Positions 54,720-63,041 of a stretch of 64,000 nt of DNA are shown in pieces (the stretch's first letter is position 1; every line of letters starts with the position of its first letter). The translations under genes and the position numbers were made by a program. Source of the stretch: Salegentibacter holothuriorum (lineage in GTDB: Bacteria; Bacteroidota; Bacteroidia; Flavobacteriales; Flavobacteriaceae). The stretch is taken from NCBI RefSeq assembly GCF_900168045.1, contig NZ_FUYY01000002.1:124001-188000 (forward strand), given 5' to 3'. The notes beneath the pieces are model-generated. The model did no database searches. It was given only the letters and a program-made list of their open reading frames with translations, and was not told the origin of the DNA.

Positions 54720-55453
54720 AATAATTTCTTAATATCTTCAATTAAAATATCAATTTGCGGCTCTTCCTCGCCTTCTACCACAGATTTGTTTCTTTCTATT
54801 GAACCACGGTAGTAAATTATAGGATTTCCATACTTATCCAGGCGAGATCTAATATAACCTTCTTTGTCTACCAGCGCGAATAAACCCTGATGCGCAAACC
54901 CACCGGGCACTTCACTATTTTCTCCTGCATAAATATTAAAACCGCCATTAGCAAGCCCATAGATAGCATCTTTCTCACCAGTTAACAGGTTCCAATTAGG
55001 ATGATCTATCCCATAATTTTCAGCATAAGATTTTAAAACCTCTGGTGTATCATGCTTTGGATCTATAGAAAAAGAAGCTATTCCAAAATCATTTCTATCT
55101 TTAAATTCTGACTGAACCTCTACAAGATTTTGGTTCATTATTGGGCAAATTGTAGGACAGGTTGTAAAGAAGAATTCAGCTACATAGACCTTTCCAAGAT
55201 AATCTTCACTGGTAATTGTATCACCTTCCTGGTTAATTAATTGAAAATCTGGAGCTTTTTTCTTTCTACCATTAATCTCAATATAAGTTAATTCCTTATC
55301 TGAATTAGTTACTTTTTTCTCATCTTTCATGTTCAACCTATCAGCCTTTACTACTTCACCGCTACTAATGGTTTCTACAATTTTAGGAATAAAAATAATT
55401 CCAAAGACCAAAATAATTAAGGAAAGCCCTATGTAAGAATATTTTCTTTTCAT
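54716..55453 (-). CDS. SCO1/SenC-family copper chaperone
   Basis: 245 residues: one N-terminal membrane helix, then a thioredoxin-like SCO domain with the copper site CPTIC (Cys99 and Cys103) and a late His in GGFAHQG. It delivers copper to the CuA centre of cytochrome oxidase subunit II. It is 1 nt after the Cys-less SCO-like gene. Confidence 0.9.
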   Translation of the reverse strand: MKRKYSYIGLSLIILVFGIIFIPKIVETISSGEVVKADRLNMKDEKKVTNSDKELTYIEINGRKKKAPDFQLINQEGDTITSEDYLGKVYVAEFFFTTCPTICPIMNQNLVEVQSEFKDRNDFGIASFSIDPKHDTPEVLKSYAENYGIDHPNWNLLTGEKDAIYGLANGGFNIYAGENSEVPGGFAHQGLFALVDKEGYIRSRLDKYGNPIIYYRGSIERNKSVVEGEEEPQIDILIEDIKKLL

Positions 55454-55454
55454 T

Positions 55455-56099
55455 TTAATTATTTTTTCTATCGGCGTTGTTCTTTTTTAAAGCCAATCTA
55501 TATTCAGCAAGAATCACTTTAACATCATCATTCATTTTATCGCTTAACTCTGCTACAGATCTTGAATCATAACCGTAGACCTTTTCAAAATCCTCATCAT
55601 CATCCCTTCCTCTTAAATTAAGGTCTTTATCTATAATAAAAACATAGGGGGTGTAAGTTCCCTGTAACTTATGGGGAGTATTAAAGCTTTTAAAAGTTGC
55701 TGCTATTGCTTCAGGAGGACCAAAAACAAATTTCCATTTTTCGGTTTCAGAAATACCGCTAAATTCATTTTTGAAATTTTCAGCTTGTTGGCGTGTATCT
55801 TCCGGCAACACCACTAGAAACTGAAAATCATCAAATTCGTAGTATTTCTCCAGAATTTTTTGATCAAGATTAAAGGTATTGCCTTTAAGATCATCCAGAT
55901 TTTCACCAAAGAACGCTACGATGCTTATTTTATCTTCCAAACTAATTGACTTCCCTTCAAAATCTTCAAATTCAGAAACATCGTTAACACCTTCGGTTAA
56001 CACGGGTAATTTAGCGAAGTTATTTTGCCCTGAAGCAAAAAACATATAAGCAATAATAGGCAATGCAAAGAGCACTAAAAGCACAAAAAACTTTTTCAT
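55455..56099 (-). CDS. SCO-like thioredoxin-fold protein without cysteines
   Basis: 214 residues: N-terminal membrane anchor, then a region like the SCO/thioredoxin fold, with SISLEDKISIVAFFGENLDD in the place where the copper CxxxC would be and TPYVFIIDKDLNLRGRDDDE near the end. The whole protein has no Cys at all, so it cannot bind copper as SCO does or act as a thiol redox enzyme. It lies 1 nt before the true SCO gene, suggesting a partner or scaffold role. Confidence 0.7.
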   Translation of the reverse strand: MKKFFVLLVLFALPIIAYMFFASGQNNFAKLPVLTEGVNDVSEFEDFEGKSISLEDKISIVAFFGENLDDLKGNTFNLDQKILEKYYEFDDFQFLVVLPEDTRQQAENFKNEFSGISETEKWKFVFGPPEAIAATFKSFNTPHKLQGTYTPYVFIIDKDLNLRGRDDDEDFEKVYGYDSRSVAELSDKMNDDVKVILAEYRLALKKNNADRKNN

Positions 56100-56130
56100 A
56101 GTCCTGTATATAAAAGTGGTGCAAAAATAA

Positions 56131-56156
56131 AAAGACGGTTTAACAAAACCGCCTTT
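56131..56156 (-). terminator. Possible terminator within cytochrome oxidase cluster
   Basis: An 11-base stem with one mismatch around a short loop lies 31 nt after the subunit IV stop, followed on the minus strand by a short T-run. It may separate the oxidase subunit genes from the SCO genes. Confidence 0.6.
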
Positions 56157-56186
56157 CTATGCATTTTTAACTTTTAAGTCTTTTCC

Positions 56187-56549
56187 TTAAAAATCCCAGG
56201 CTACATAGCCATTTTTATAGACCTCATAGATATAACCTCCTTCGGTCAAAAGAATAAAAATTAGGTAACTTATAAGAAAGATTGCTGTCCAAACTATTGC
56301 CCGGCGCAAACCTTTAGTCTCTCCCTCAAGGTGCATAAAAGACCAGGCAATATAGTAAGCTTTATAAATTGTAAGTATGATAAATATCCAGTTAAGGAGT
56401 GACATACTTAAGAAAGAAGTATCTGTTAGGAACTCGGGCTTTAAAATACCCAAAACAACCTCCACAATAGTAACTACGGATAGGATTGCAAAAACCGTCC
56501 AGATTTTCTTTGTATTAGATTCGTGTTGATGTGCTGTATCGTGTGCCAT
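56187..56549 (-). CDS. Cytochrome c oxidase subunit IV family protein
   Basis: 120 residues and three membrane helices, with the His-rich start MAHDTAHQHE and helices ending ILLTEGGYIYE. Size and place (after subunit III genes) fit the bacterial subunit IV family. It helps stabilise the oxidase. 18 nt after the subunit III gene. Confidence 0.82.
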   Translation of the reverse strand: MAHDTAHQHESNTKKIWTVFAILSVVTIVEVVLGILKPEFLTDTSFLSMSLLNWIFIILTIYKAYYIAWSFMHLEGETKGLRRAIVWTAIFLISYLIFILLTEGGYIYEVYKNGYVAWDF

Positions 56550-56567
56550 TTTTATTTATTTCTGAAA

Positions 56568-57548
56568 TTATACCAGGTAAAAGAATGTAAAAACAAATAC
56601 CCAAACTAAATCTACAAAGTGCCAGTAAAGACCAACTTTCTCTACCATTTCATAATTCTTTCTGCGCTCGTACGTACCAAGAATTACATTAAAAAAGATA
56701 ATGATATTGATAACTACCCCAGAAAAAACGTGAAAACCATGAAAACCGGTAATAAAGAAAAAGAAATCTGCAAATAACGGTGGCCCATATTCATTACGGG
56801 TAAGATTAGCTCCTTCTACCACTCCAACAGCTTCACTATTTAGCTTAGCAATAGATTCTTCCCGTGAAAGGATAATTTTCTCACCTTCATCATTTACAAC
56901 TTGAGTTCTAATTAGAAGATCTGAATTTTCACTAAAACCAGCTTTTACTTCTCCTATAGAGTAAGATGGCAAAGATTTTTCACTTTCATACCAAATTCCA
57001 TTTCTTGATTCGTGCTCTACTCTACTTGATGCTTCTGCAATGGCAATATCTGAAAGAGCTACCCTGTGCCCATCACCATCAATAAACTGTAATATATTCC
57101 CTCCTTCTGTATAGACAGCACCGTAAGTTCCATTGATGAAATTTTTCCATTCCCAGGCTTGAGAGCCAAGGAAAATAATACCACCAATAATAGTAAGAAA
57201 CATATAAAATGTTACTTTTCCTTTCTTTAGTTGATGACCGGCATCTACTGCCAAAACCATAGTTACAGAAGAAAAAATAAGTATAAAGGTCATTAAAGCC
57301 ACGTAGTACATTGGAGCATCTACCCCATGTAAAAAAGGAAAGTGATTAAAAACTTCATCGGCAATTGGCCAGGAGTCCATAAATTTAAATCGGGAAAATC
57401 CATAAGCTGCAAGAAAACCAGAGAAGGTAAGTGCATCGGAAACGATGAAAAACCACATCATCATTTTGCCATAGCTGGACTTTAAAGGCTCATTTCCACC
57501 ACCCCAGGTTTTACCTTCGGTGCCTGTTCTAACAACAGTAGCTTCCAT
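56568..57548 (-). CDS. Cytochrome c oxidase subunit III with large loop insertion
   Basis: 326 residues. The oxidase subunit III helices are split by about 110 extra residues (about 140-250), a hydrophilic domain facing the outside, between an early WEWKNFI and a late FFFITGFHGFHVFSG. The HGFHVFSG segment is the family mark. It is much longer than the usual 200 to 260 residues. Part of the membrane oxidase complex that reduces oxygen to water; subunits I and II are not in the window. Confidence 0.85.
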   Translation of the reverse strand: MEATVVRTGTEGKTWGGGNEPLKSSYGKMMMWFFIVSDALTFSGFLAAYGFSRFKFMDSWPIADEVFNHFPFLHGVDAPMYYVALMTFILIFSSVTMVLAVDAGHQLKKGKVTFYMFLTIIGGIIFLGSQAWEWKNFINGTYGAVYTEGGNILQFIDGDGHRVALSDIAIAEASSRVEHESRNGIWYESEKSLPSYSIGEVKAGFSENSDLLIRTQVVNDEGEKIILSREESIAKLNSEAVGVVEGANLTRNEYGPPLFADFFFFITGFHGFHVFSGVVINIIIFFNVILGTYERRKNYEMVEKVGLYWHFVDLVWVFVFTFFYLV

Positions 57549-57595
57549 AGAAGAATTTTTAAATTTTAAGTATTCCGCAAAAATACGTAATTTTA

Positions 57596-58177
57596 TTATT
57601 TAAAGAAATATAAAAATACAAACAGGTAAATCCACATAAGATCAAGAAAATGCCAAAAAGTCGCACCTAACTCAATACCAAGCATTTGACCTTTTTTATA
57701 GCGTTGTTTAAAATGGTTATAAATTACCACCAAAAGTGTGATTATACCTACCACTAAGTGCGCCATGTGCACTAAAACCAACACATAAATAAAAGAAGTT
57801 GTAATGCTACTTTCACTTCCTGTAAAGTAATAACCATTAGCTATAATTTCAGAAAATCCGTTAAATTGCAAAACTACAAACAACACCGCAAGCACCAGTG
57901 TGCCAATTAACATTGCAGAGGCATTTCTTCGATTACCGGATAAAATATATTTTTTTGCAAGAATAAAAGTCAAGCTACTCACTACTATTACGAGTGTACT
58001 CCAAAAAAAAGCCGATGGCAACTCAAATTCAGTTAGCCAATCTGGCCTTGTTTTACTAACAACATAAGCACTGGTTAAACCACCAAAGGTCATTATCATA
58101 CTAATTATCCCAAACCAGAGCATCATTTTTTTAGCCCTATCATATTTGTGCTTTTCAGCACCTTGAGTTAAATCCAT
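57596..58177 (-). CDS. Cytochrome oxidase subunit III-type protein
   Basis: 193 residues with five membrane helices of the heme-copper oxidase subunit III family, such as MMLWFGIISMIMTFGGLTSAYVV at the start and LVHMAHLVVGI in the later part. Shorter, insert-free paralogue of the next gene. Overlaps cyoE by 10 bp. How the two subunit III-type proteins share a complex is not known. Confidence 0.82.
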   Translation of the reverse strand: MDLTQGAEKHKYDRAKKMMLWFGIISMIMTFGGLTSAYVVSKTRPDWLTEFELPSAFFWSTLVIVVSSLTFILAKKYILSGNRRNASAMLIGTLVLAVLFVVLQFNGFSEIIANGYYFTGSESSITTSFIYVLVLVHMAHLVVGIITLLVVIYNHFKQRYKKGQMLGIELGATFWHFLDLMWIYLFVFLYFFK

Positions 58178-59070
58178 TGTCTTATAAATTTATCTAAAAC
58201 ATATACAATTTGTAGCAGCGTAATATAAGATACGCTCGCAAACATTAATTTTTTAGCTGCCTGAGCAGTTTTCTCCTTATACAATTTTACCGCATAATAT
58301 AGCATCCCTAATCCCAGTAAAAGAATAACTGCACCTGCTACGGGAGTTAGAAATAGCTTACCTGTAACTCCAAATACAGGAATCAAGGAAACTAAAATAG
58401 TCCATACCGAATAAAGAATAATTTGTATTGCGGTTCCTCTATCCCGTTTTCCGGTAGGCAACATAAAGAAACCTCCTTTTTTATAATCATCATAGAGCCA
58501 CCAGCCAATTGCCCAAAAATGCGGGAACTGCCAGAAAAATTGTATCATAAATAAAGTTCCAGGCTCTATACTAAAATCTCCGGTTGCAGCCACCCAACCT
58601 AACATAAAAGGAATTGCTCCCGGAATGGCTCCTACAAATACAGATAGCGGAGTTTTAGTCTTAAGCGGCGTATATACACTTACATATATAAAAATACTTA
58701 TTGCCCCAAACATCGCTGTTTTAGGGTTAATAACATATAGCACGATAAGTCCTGAAAGTGTAAAAACACTGGCGATTATAAACGCGGTACTTACCGACAT
58801 TCTTCCATCGGGAATAGGACGGTTTTTGGTACGATCCATAAGCGCATCCAAATTACGCTCTATAATTTGATTATATGCATTTGACGCACCAACCATAAAA
58901 TAGCCGCCAATAGCCAACAGAAAGACTATGACAAAATCTATGTTATCGGCGCCTAAGAAATAACCGGCAATAGATGAAAATACCACACTTACAGCAAGCC
59001 GTACTTTGGTAATTTCTTTAAAGTCTGTTAAGATAGAAGCCGAGGAAGTATGTACACCGGTGCTGCTCAA
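58168..59070 (-). CDS. cyoE: Protoheme IX farnesyltransferase (heme O synthase)
   Basis: 300 residues of the UbiA fold with nine helices. First motif NAYNQIIERNLDALMDRTKNRPIP near 65-88 and the second near YDDYKKGGFFMLP. It adds a farnesyl group to heme B for the oxidase. The start codon is TTG at 59070 with no nearby in-frame ATG. The promoter at 59093-59122 lies upstream. First gene of the cytochrome oxidase cluster. Confidence 0.92.
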   Translation of the reverse strand: MSSTGVHTSSASILTDFKEITKVRLAVSVVFSSIAGYFLGADNIDFVIVFLLAIGGYFMVGASNAYNQIIERNLDALMDRTKNRPIPDGRMSVSTAFIIASVFTLSGLIVLYVINPKTAMFGAISIFIYVSVYTPLKTKTPLSVFVGAIPGAIPFMLGWVAATGDFSIEPGTLFMIQFFWQFPHFWAIGWWLYDDYKKGGFFMLPTGKRDRGTAIQIILYSVWTILVSLIPVFGVTGKLFLTPVAGAVILLLGLGMLYYAVKLYKEKTAQAAKKLMFASVSYITLLQIVYVLDKFIRQWI

Positions 59071-59092
59071 AAATAGGTTTTTTCAATTGGCG

Positions 59093-59122
59093 CAAAGATA
59101 CTCCTTAATTGGGTTTTGGCAA
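59093..59122 (-). promoter_or_regulatory. Promoter of the cytochrome oxidase cluster
   Basis: On the minus strand: TTG (59122-59120), 19 nt, TATCTTTG (59100-59093). Both boxes match the consensus, 22 nt before the TTG start of cyoE. Confidence 0.75.
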
Positions 59123-59199
59123 GGGGGCAAAAATGTTAATTTTCAGCACTTAATGAATTGCTATAATATTCAAAAAAATTATAAAGAAATACAGCGTGT

Positions 59200-61323
59200 T
59201 TAATAATCATAATACCAATTAAAAATATCGGTTCTTATTCCAAAATTTAACCAGCTTGTAGTATTCTCAAAATTTTGAGGAGTTTTTACATCGGGGTCAA
59301 AAGTTCTATAAATAAAACTCCCATACACTTTTAAATTAGTTGCCGGGTTCAAAATATAACCGGCTTCAATACTGGAAAATAACGAATTAGTAGTGTTTCC
59401 CTGGCCTATTTTCACACCGGTATCAAACGGACGTTCACGTTCGCTACTAAAGATATCGCCCCCATAAGCAGCTTGATTAGTTGATACATTATAATCAAAA
59501 CCTCTTTTGCCGTAAATAAACTTAGCATTTCCATACCACCGGTCTTTTTTATAACGAGCAATAGCCAGTATTTCTCTAAAATTAGAACCCCATAAATGCG
59601 CCATAGATTGATTATTATGCCCATAATTTAACACTCCTGTATTATGAGAATAGGTATAAGGCCGCACCTGATTATATTCAAGCTGAAGAAATAAACCAGG
59701 AACTTTAAAAGCATCAAAATATTTTAAGCCTAACTGGTAACCAAGTTTGTTTTTCCAGCTTTGCTGTCCACCAAATACATCAGAAGTAGAAAATTCATCA
59801 ATTATCATTTGTCCATAAACATTGATATTATCTGAAAACTTATATTTTGAAGTCAAACCAATAATTGCATTTCCGCCTCGTGCTCCAGTAGAGAATTCTA
59901 TGGCTCGGTAAAATATGATCGGATTCAAATAATTTAAATCGAAACCACGCCTATTATCGTTTTCCCAAACTACAGATTCAAACAAACCAATATTAAGCCT
60001 TTTGGTAACATTATAACTTAAATAATGGTTAGCCATATATTTTGTTCTAAAGGAGCCATTTTCTGTAACTTCTGGTCTCACATCGCGCAAAGACATCCAG
60101 GTATTGGTATATTTTAACTTCCAAAACGTGGTGTTGAGTTTAAAATAAGGGTAGGGCGAAGCATTATCACTCATTAAAAGAGAACGGTAGCCGTCTCCAA
60201 TAAAGTTTTTCCCGTGACCAAATTGCAAGTTGAAGAATTTATTTGGCGTATAAGACAAATAACCTTCAGCTACAGGGTAATCATAGCCCTCATCCATAAA
60301 AGGTTTTGCAATACCTCTACCGGGGATTATTGCAGGATCACCACCATCTGGCCTTATAGATTCTGCGAAACGGTTATAATAATCGGCAAACCTACCCTGA
60401 TTTTCATAAGCTACTGTATAAAAATTAAAGTTCCCCCCTAAGCCACCCTGGAAAATTAGCGCCCGGGTATTGTTATAAGTGAAATCGAATTCTGTTTGCT
60501 GAAAATCTTTACCAAGCTGCAGATCTAAAGCAAAATCTAAAGTAAACCAGTAATCTTCCGTTTGATATTGAACCAAATGTTCATTAAGTAATTTACGCCC
60601 AGCCCAGGAATTCACATCTTTAAGTAGCTTATTTTCATGCGCCTTAAAATCGTAATATTTAGAAACTTCAGAAAAAAGCAAAGGCTTTGAAGCGGCGTGA
60701 GTATTCACTCCTATTTTATTAAATTCAGCATCAAACCTGCTATAATATTCGTGAGAAAGTGGAATATTAATCTGACTTTCATACCGAGGCCGGGTAAACT
60801 CTCCAGATTGAATTTTATCGTACTCGCCGGTTAAATCATTTTCAATTGGCTGTAGTAACTTGGGCTCTTCTTTTTTGTAAGTCTTTTCAGAAGTCTGTTT
60901 AAATTGCTCAAGGTTCAATGATAAGGGAATTTTAACCGGCATTTTAAACTGAACAAAGATAGGTCTACCGTTATAAGTTGCCGGTTTAATTTTAGAAAGT
61001 AAACTAAAAACACGTCGCATCTCAACCTTCAATTCTGAATATGCCGCGTCCAGATAGATGATCTGGAAATCACCAGATTTATCAACTTCAAAAATAACCT
61101 TAAGTTCTCCTTTGTAAGCCTCATCAATTACTTCAGAAGGAACTTTATAATTATCAATAATAAACTGCTTTAAGGTATTTTTAAAACAAACCTCCTTCTT
61201 CTCGAAATCAAGGTTTATACATTGTGGAAACTCTGGAAAGCGCTGGGTATTGCTTTGAGCCTGGAACTTTAAATTAATAGTAATTAATAAAACCAGAAGA
61301 AACAGATAGCTCCTCATACTCAA
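59200..61323 (-). CDS. remB: Probable gliding motility protein RemB
   Basis: 707 residues: signal peptide to FQAQS, an N-terminal TonB-C-like region (about 45-135), then a long barrel/Wzi-like region. In Flavobacterium johnsoniae remB lies a few genes from sprA, and here tonB, vanZ-like, gcvH and sprA follow the same order. RemB is a cell-surface gliding protein moved by the T9SS machinery. The name rests mostly on gene order. Confidence 0.75.
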   Translation of the reverse strand: MSMRSYLFLLVLLITINLKFQAQSNTQRFPEFPQCINLDFEKKEVCFKNTLKQFIIDNYKVPSEVIDEAYKGELKVIFEVDKSGDFQIIYLDAAYSELKVEMRRVFSLLSKIKPATYNGRPIFVQFKMPVKIPLSLNLEQFKQTSEKTYKKEEPKLLQPIENDLTGEYDKIQSGEFTRPRYESQINIPLSHEYYSRFDAEFNKIGVNTHAASKPLLFSEVSKYYDFKAHENKLLKDVNSWAGRKLLNEHLVQYQTEDYWFTLDFALDLQLGKDFQQTEFDFTYNNTRALIFQGGLGGNFNFYTVAYENQGRFADYYNRFAESIRPDGGDPAIIPGRGIAKPFMDEGYDYPVAEGYLSYTPNKFFNLQFGHGKNFIGDGYRSLLMSDNASPYPYFKLNTTFWKLKYTNTWMSLRDVRPEVTENGSFRTKYMANHYLSYNVTKRLNIGLFESVVWENDNRRGFDLNYLNPIIFYRAIEFSTGARGGNAIIGLTSKYKFSDNINVYGQMIIDEFSTSDVFGGQQSWKNKLGYQLGLKYFDAFKVPGLFLQLEYNQVRPYTYSHNTGVLNYGHNNQSMAHLWGSNFREILAIARYKKDRWYGNAKFIYGKRGFDYNVSTNQAAYGGDIFSSERERPFDTGVKIGQGNTTNSLFSSIEAGYILNPATNLKVYGSFIYRTFDPDVKTPQNFENTTSWLNFGIRTDIFNWYYDY

Positions 61324-61393
61324 TTTGTGAAAGATTGGTTACACCCGGGAAATATACATTTTTTTGAATAGAGTAAACTAGCTTAAAATAAAA

Positions 61394-61416
61394 AATCCCG
61401 GACACAGCCCGGGATT
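61394..61416 (-). terminator. Terminator after the TonB gene
   Basis: An 8-base stem AATCCCGG/CCGGGATT around 7 nt. A T-rich stretch follows on the minus strand. It lies 22 nt after the TonB gene's stop. Confidence 0.8.
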
Positions 61417-61437
61417 CATATTCAAAATAGGATATTT

Positions 61438-62160
61438 TTAATCTTGTACCTGGAAGATAATTGGCAGAGAGTACATAACTCCAACTGCTTTTCCTCTTTG
61501 TTTACCAGGCTTCATTTTTGGTAATTTATTGATCACCCTTGCCGCTTCACGCTCCAATCTTGGATGAGGAGCACGAGACATCACATTGGCAATATTTCCC
61601 TTTTCATCAATTTTAAACTGAACAATTACCCTGTTTACACCAGAAAGACCAAGCTCTGCACCAAGATCGGTATCAAAGTTACGGTTTACAAACTGGCTTA
61701 TTTTCTGGCTCATACATTGCTTACGCTCTTCATTATTTTTCAGGTTTTCACAGCCTGGGAAAATTGGCACATCTTCAATAACAGCGAAAGGAACATCTTC
61801 AACTTCTTCTTCAACAGGAGCCTCAACAACTTCCTCTACTTCAACTATCTCATCAAGATTTGTTTCTGTAGATTCAATTTCGTCTTCCTCAACCTCTTCT
61901 TCATCCTCTACAACTTCAATAACCTCTGGTGCCGGAGGCGGAGGCGGTGGTGGTGGAGGCGTATTCTGCATCTCTGTAATTGGGATTTCTTCATCGTCTA
62001 AGTCGTCCATATTTAACTGACCGGTATCAATGGCTTCCTTTTCATAAGTCTTCCATTCAATAGCACGCCAGGTAATTAACAGGACCAGGACAAGCCCCAA
62101 CTGGAGAAACAGCACGCTCTTTCTCTTTAAATCGGCTTTTGGATTTTTCTTTGGTTCCAT
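61438..62160 (-). CDS. Energy transducer TonB
   Basis: 240 residues: N-terminal membrane helix (about 17-34), a proline run near 69-77, a long acidic linker rich in Glu, and the C-terminal TonB domain with PIFPGCE and the RAPHPRLEREAARVINKLPKM stretch. It passes proton-motive force to outer membrane receptors. The very acidic linker is usual in Bacteroidota TonB proteins. Its target receptor is not in the window. Confidence 0.88.
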   Translation of the reverse strand: MEPKKNPKADLKRKSVLFLQLGLVLVLLITWRAIEWKTYEKEAIDTGQLNMDDLDDEEIPITEMQNTPPPPPPPPPAPEVIEVVEDEEEVEEDEIESTETNLDEIVEVEEVVEAPVEEEVEDVPFAVIEDVPIFPGCENLKNNEERKQCMSQKISQFVNRNFDTDLGAELGLSGVNRVIVQFKIDEKGNIANVMSRAPHPRLEREAARVINKLPKMKPGKQRGKAVGVMYSLPIIFQVQD

Positions 62161-62204
62161 AATTGGTTATTGATTAATAAGGATTGCTAAATTAAATATT
62201 TTTT

Positions 62205-62627
62205 CTAAAAAACTAAATTAATCTTACTATTTAACCTTTTTAGACTCTTTTCAAAGAAAAGAAAGATAATAACAGCAAGCAAAATACCAGCAGTATTAGC
62301 CAGAATATCAAACCAATCTGGCTCGCGATAACTGGTAAGCACACCTTGTAAAAGCTCAATTAACATACCAAACAGTGCTGCAAGGCCTGCAATTTTAAAT
62401 AAGTTATTTTTATAAGTACTTTTAGGTTCATTTTTCAACATAAAATATACCTTCCACAATACCAATAACCCAAAATACGCTCCCAGGTGTAAAAGCTTAT
62501 CTGTAGGACTAAAGCTTCCAACACTAATTTTACCGAGTTTCACTAAAGAGGAAACCGTTAGCAAAATAGTATAAAAGCAGGCTACAAATAAAGCAATTTT
62601 AGTTACCAAGAATTTCTTTATAAGCAT
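62205..62627 (-). CDS. VanZ-like membrane protein
   Basis: 140 residues and four membrane helices of the VanZ family, with [16 protein letters not shown] near 43-58 and a GxxxELLQG segment near 85-94. Function unknown outside teicoplanin resistance. Overlaps the long reading frame of gcvH by 29 bp but begins at ATG 62627, inside the gcvH end. Confidence 0.82.
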   Translation of the reverse strand: MLIKKFLVTKIALFVACFYTILLTVSSLVKLGKISVGSFSPTDKLLHLGAYFGLLVLWKVYFMLKNEPKSTYKNNLFKIAGLAALFGMLIELLQGVLTSYREPDWFDILANTAGILLAVIIFLFFEKSLKRLNSKINLVF

Positions 62628-62979
62628 CTGCGCTTAAAAGTTCTTCTAACTGTGATTCATCAGAAAATTTCACTTTAATCATCCAGCCTTCTCCATAAGG
62701 ATCTGAATTCACCTTTTCTGGTTCGTCTTCAAGACTTTCATTAAACTCAATGATCTCACCTGATAATGGCAAATAAAGGTCTGAAACGGTTTTTACAGCT
62801 TCTACAGTACCAAACACCTCTTCTTTATCAAGGGTCTCATCTACGGTTTCTACTTCTACATAAACGATATCTCCTAGCTCGCTTTGAGCAAAGTCTGTAA
62901 TACCTATCGTAACAGTATCACCTTCCACCTTAATCCATTCGTGATCTTTAGTGTACTTTAATTCTTGTGGAATATTCAT
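62599..62979 (-). CDS. gcvH: Glycine cleavage system H protein
   Basis: 126 residues with the lipoyl lysine Lys63 in the VEAVKTVSD motif and the start [15 protein letters not shown]. Carries the aminomethyl group in glycine cleavage. I start at ATG 62979, as the codons up to 63030 lack family sequence and include the promoter region. A promoter of ideal spacing stands at 63001-63031. In flavobacteria it lies beside sprA. Confidence 0.93.
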   Translation of the reverse strand: MNIPQELKYTKDHEWIKVEGDTVTIGITDFAQSELGDIVYVEVETVDETLDKEEVFGTVEAVKTVSDLYLPLSGEIIEFNESLEDEPEKVNSDPYGEGWMIKVKFSDESQLEELLSADAYKEILGN

Positions 62980-63000
62980 TAGTTCTATTTTATATTGGAA

Positions 63001-63031
63001 CAAAGTTAATTTTTTAAAGCAATACTTCAAA
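63001..63031 (-). promoter_or_regulatory. Promoter of gcvH
   Basis: On the minus strand: TTTG (63031-63028), 19 nt, TAACTTTG (63008-63001), 22 nt before the ATG at 62979. Confidence 0.75.
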
Positions 63032-63041
63032 CAAGGCTCAA

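Noticed and set aside
61564..62001. 145-residue plus-strand frame
   Set aside because: Antisense to tonB; its Trp/Arg run mirrors the proline run of TonB.
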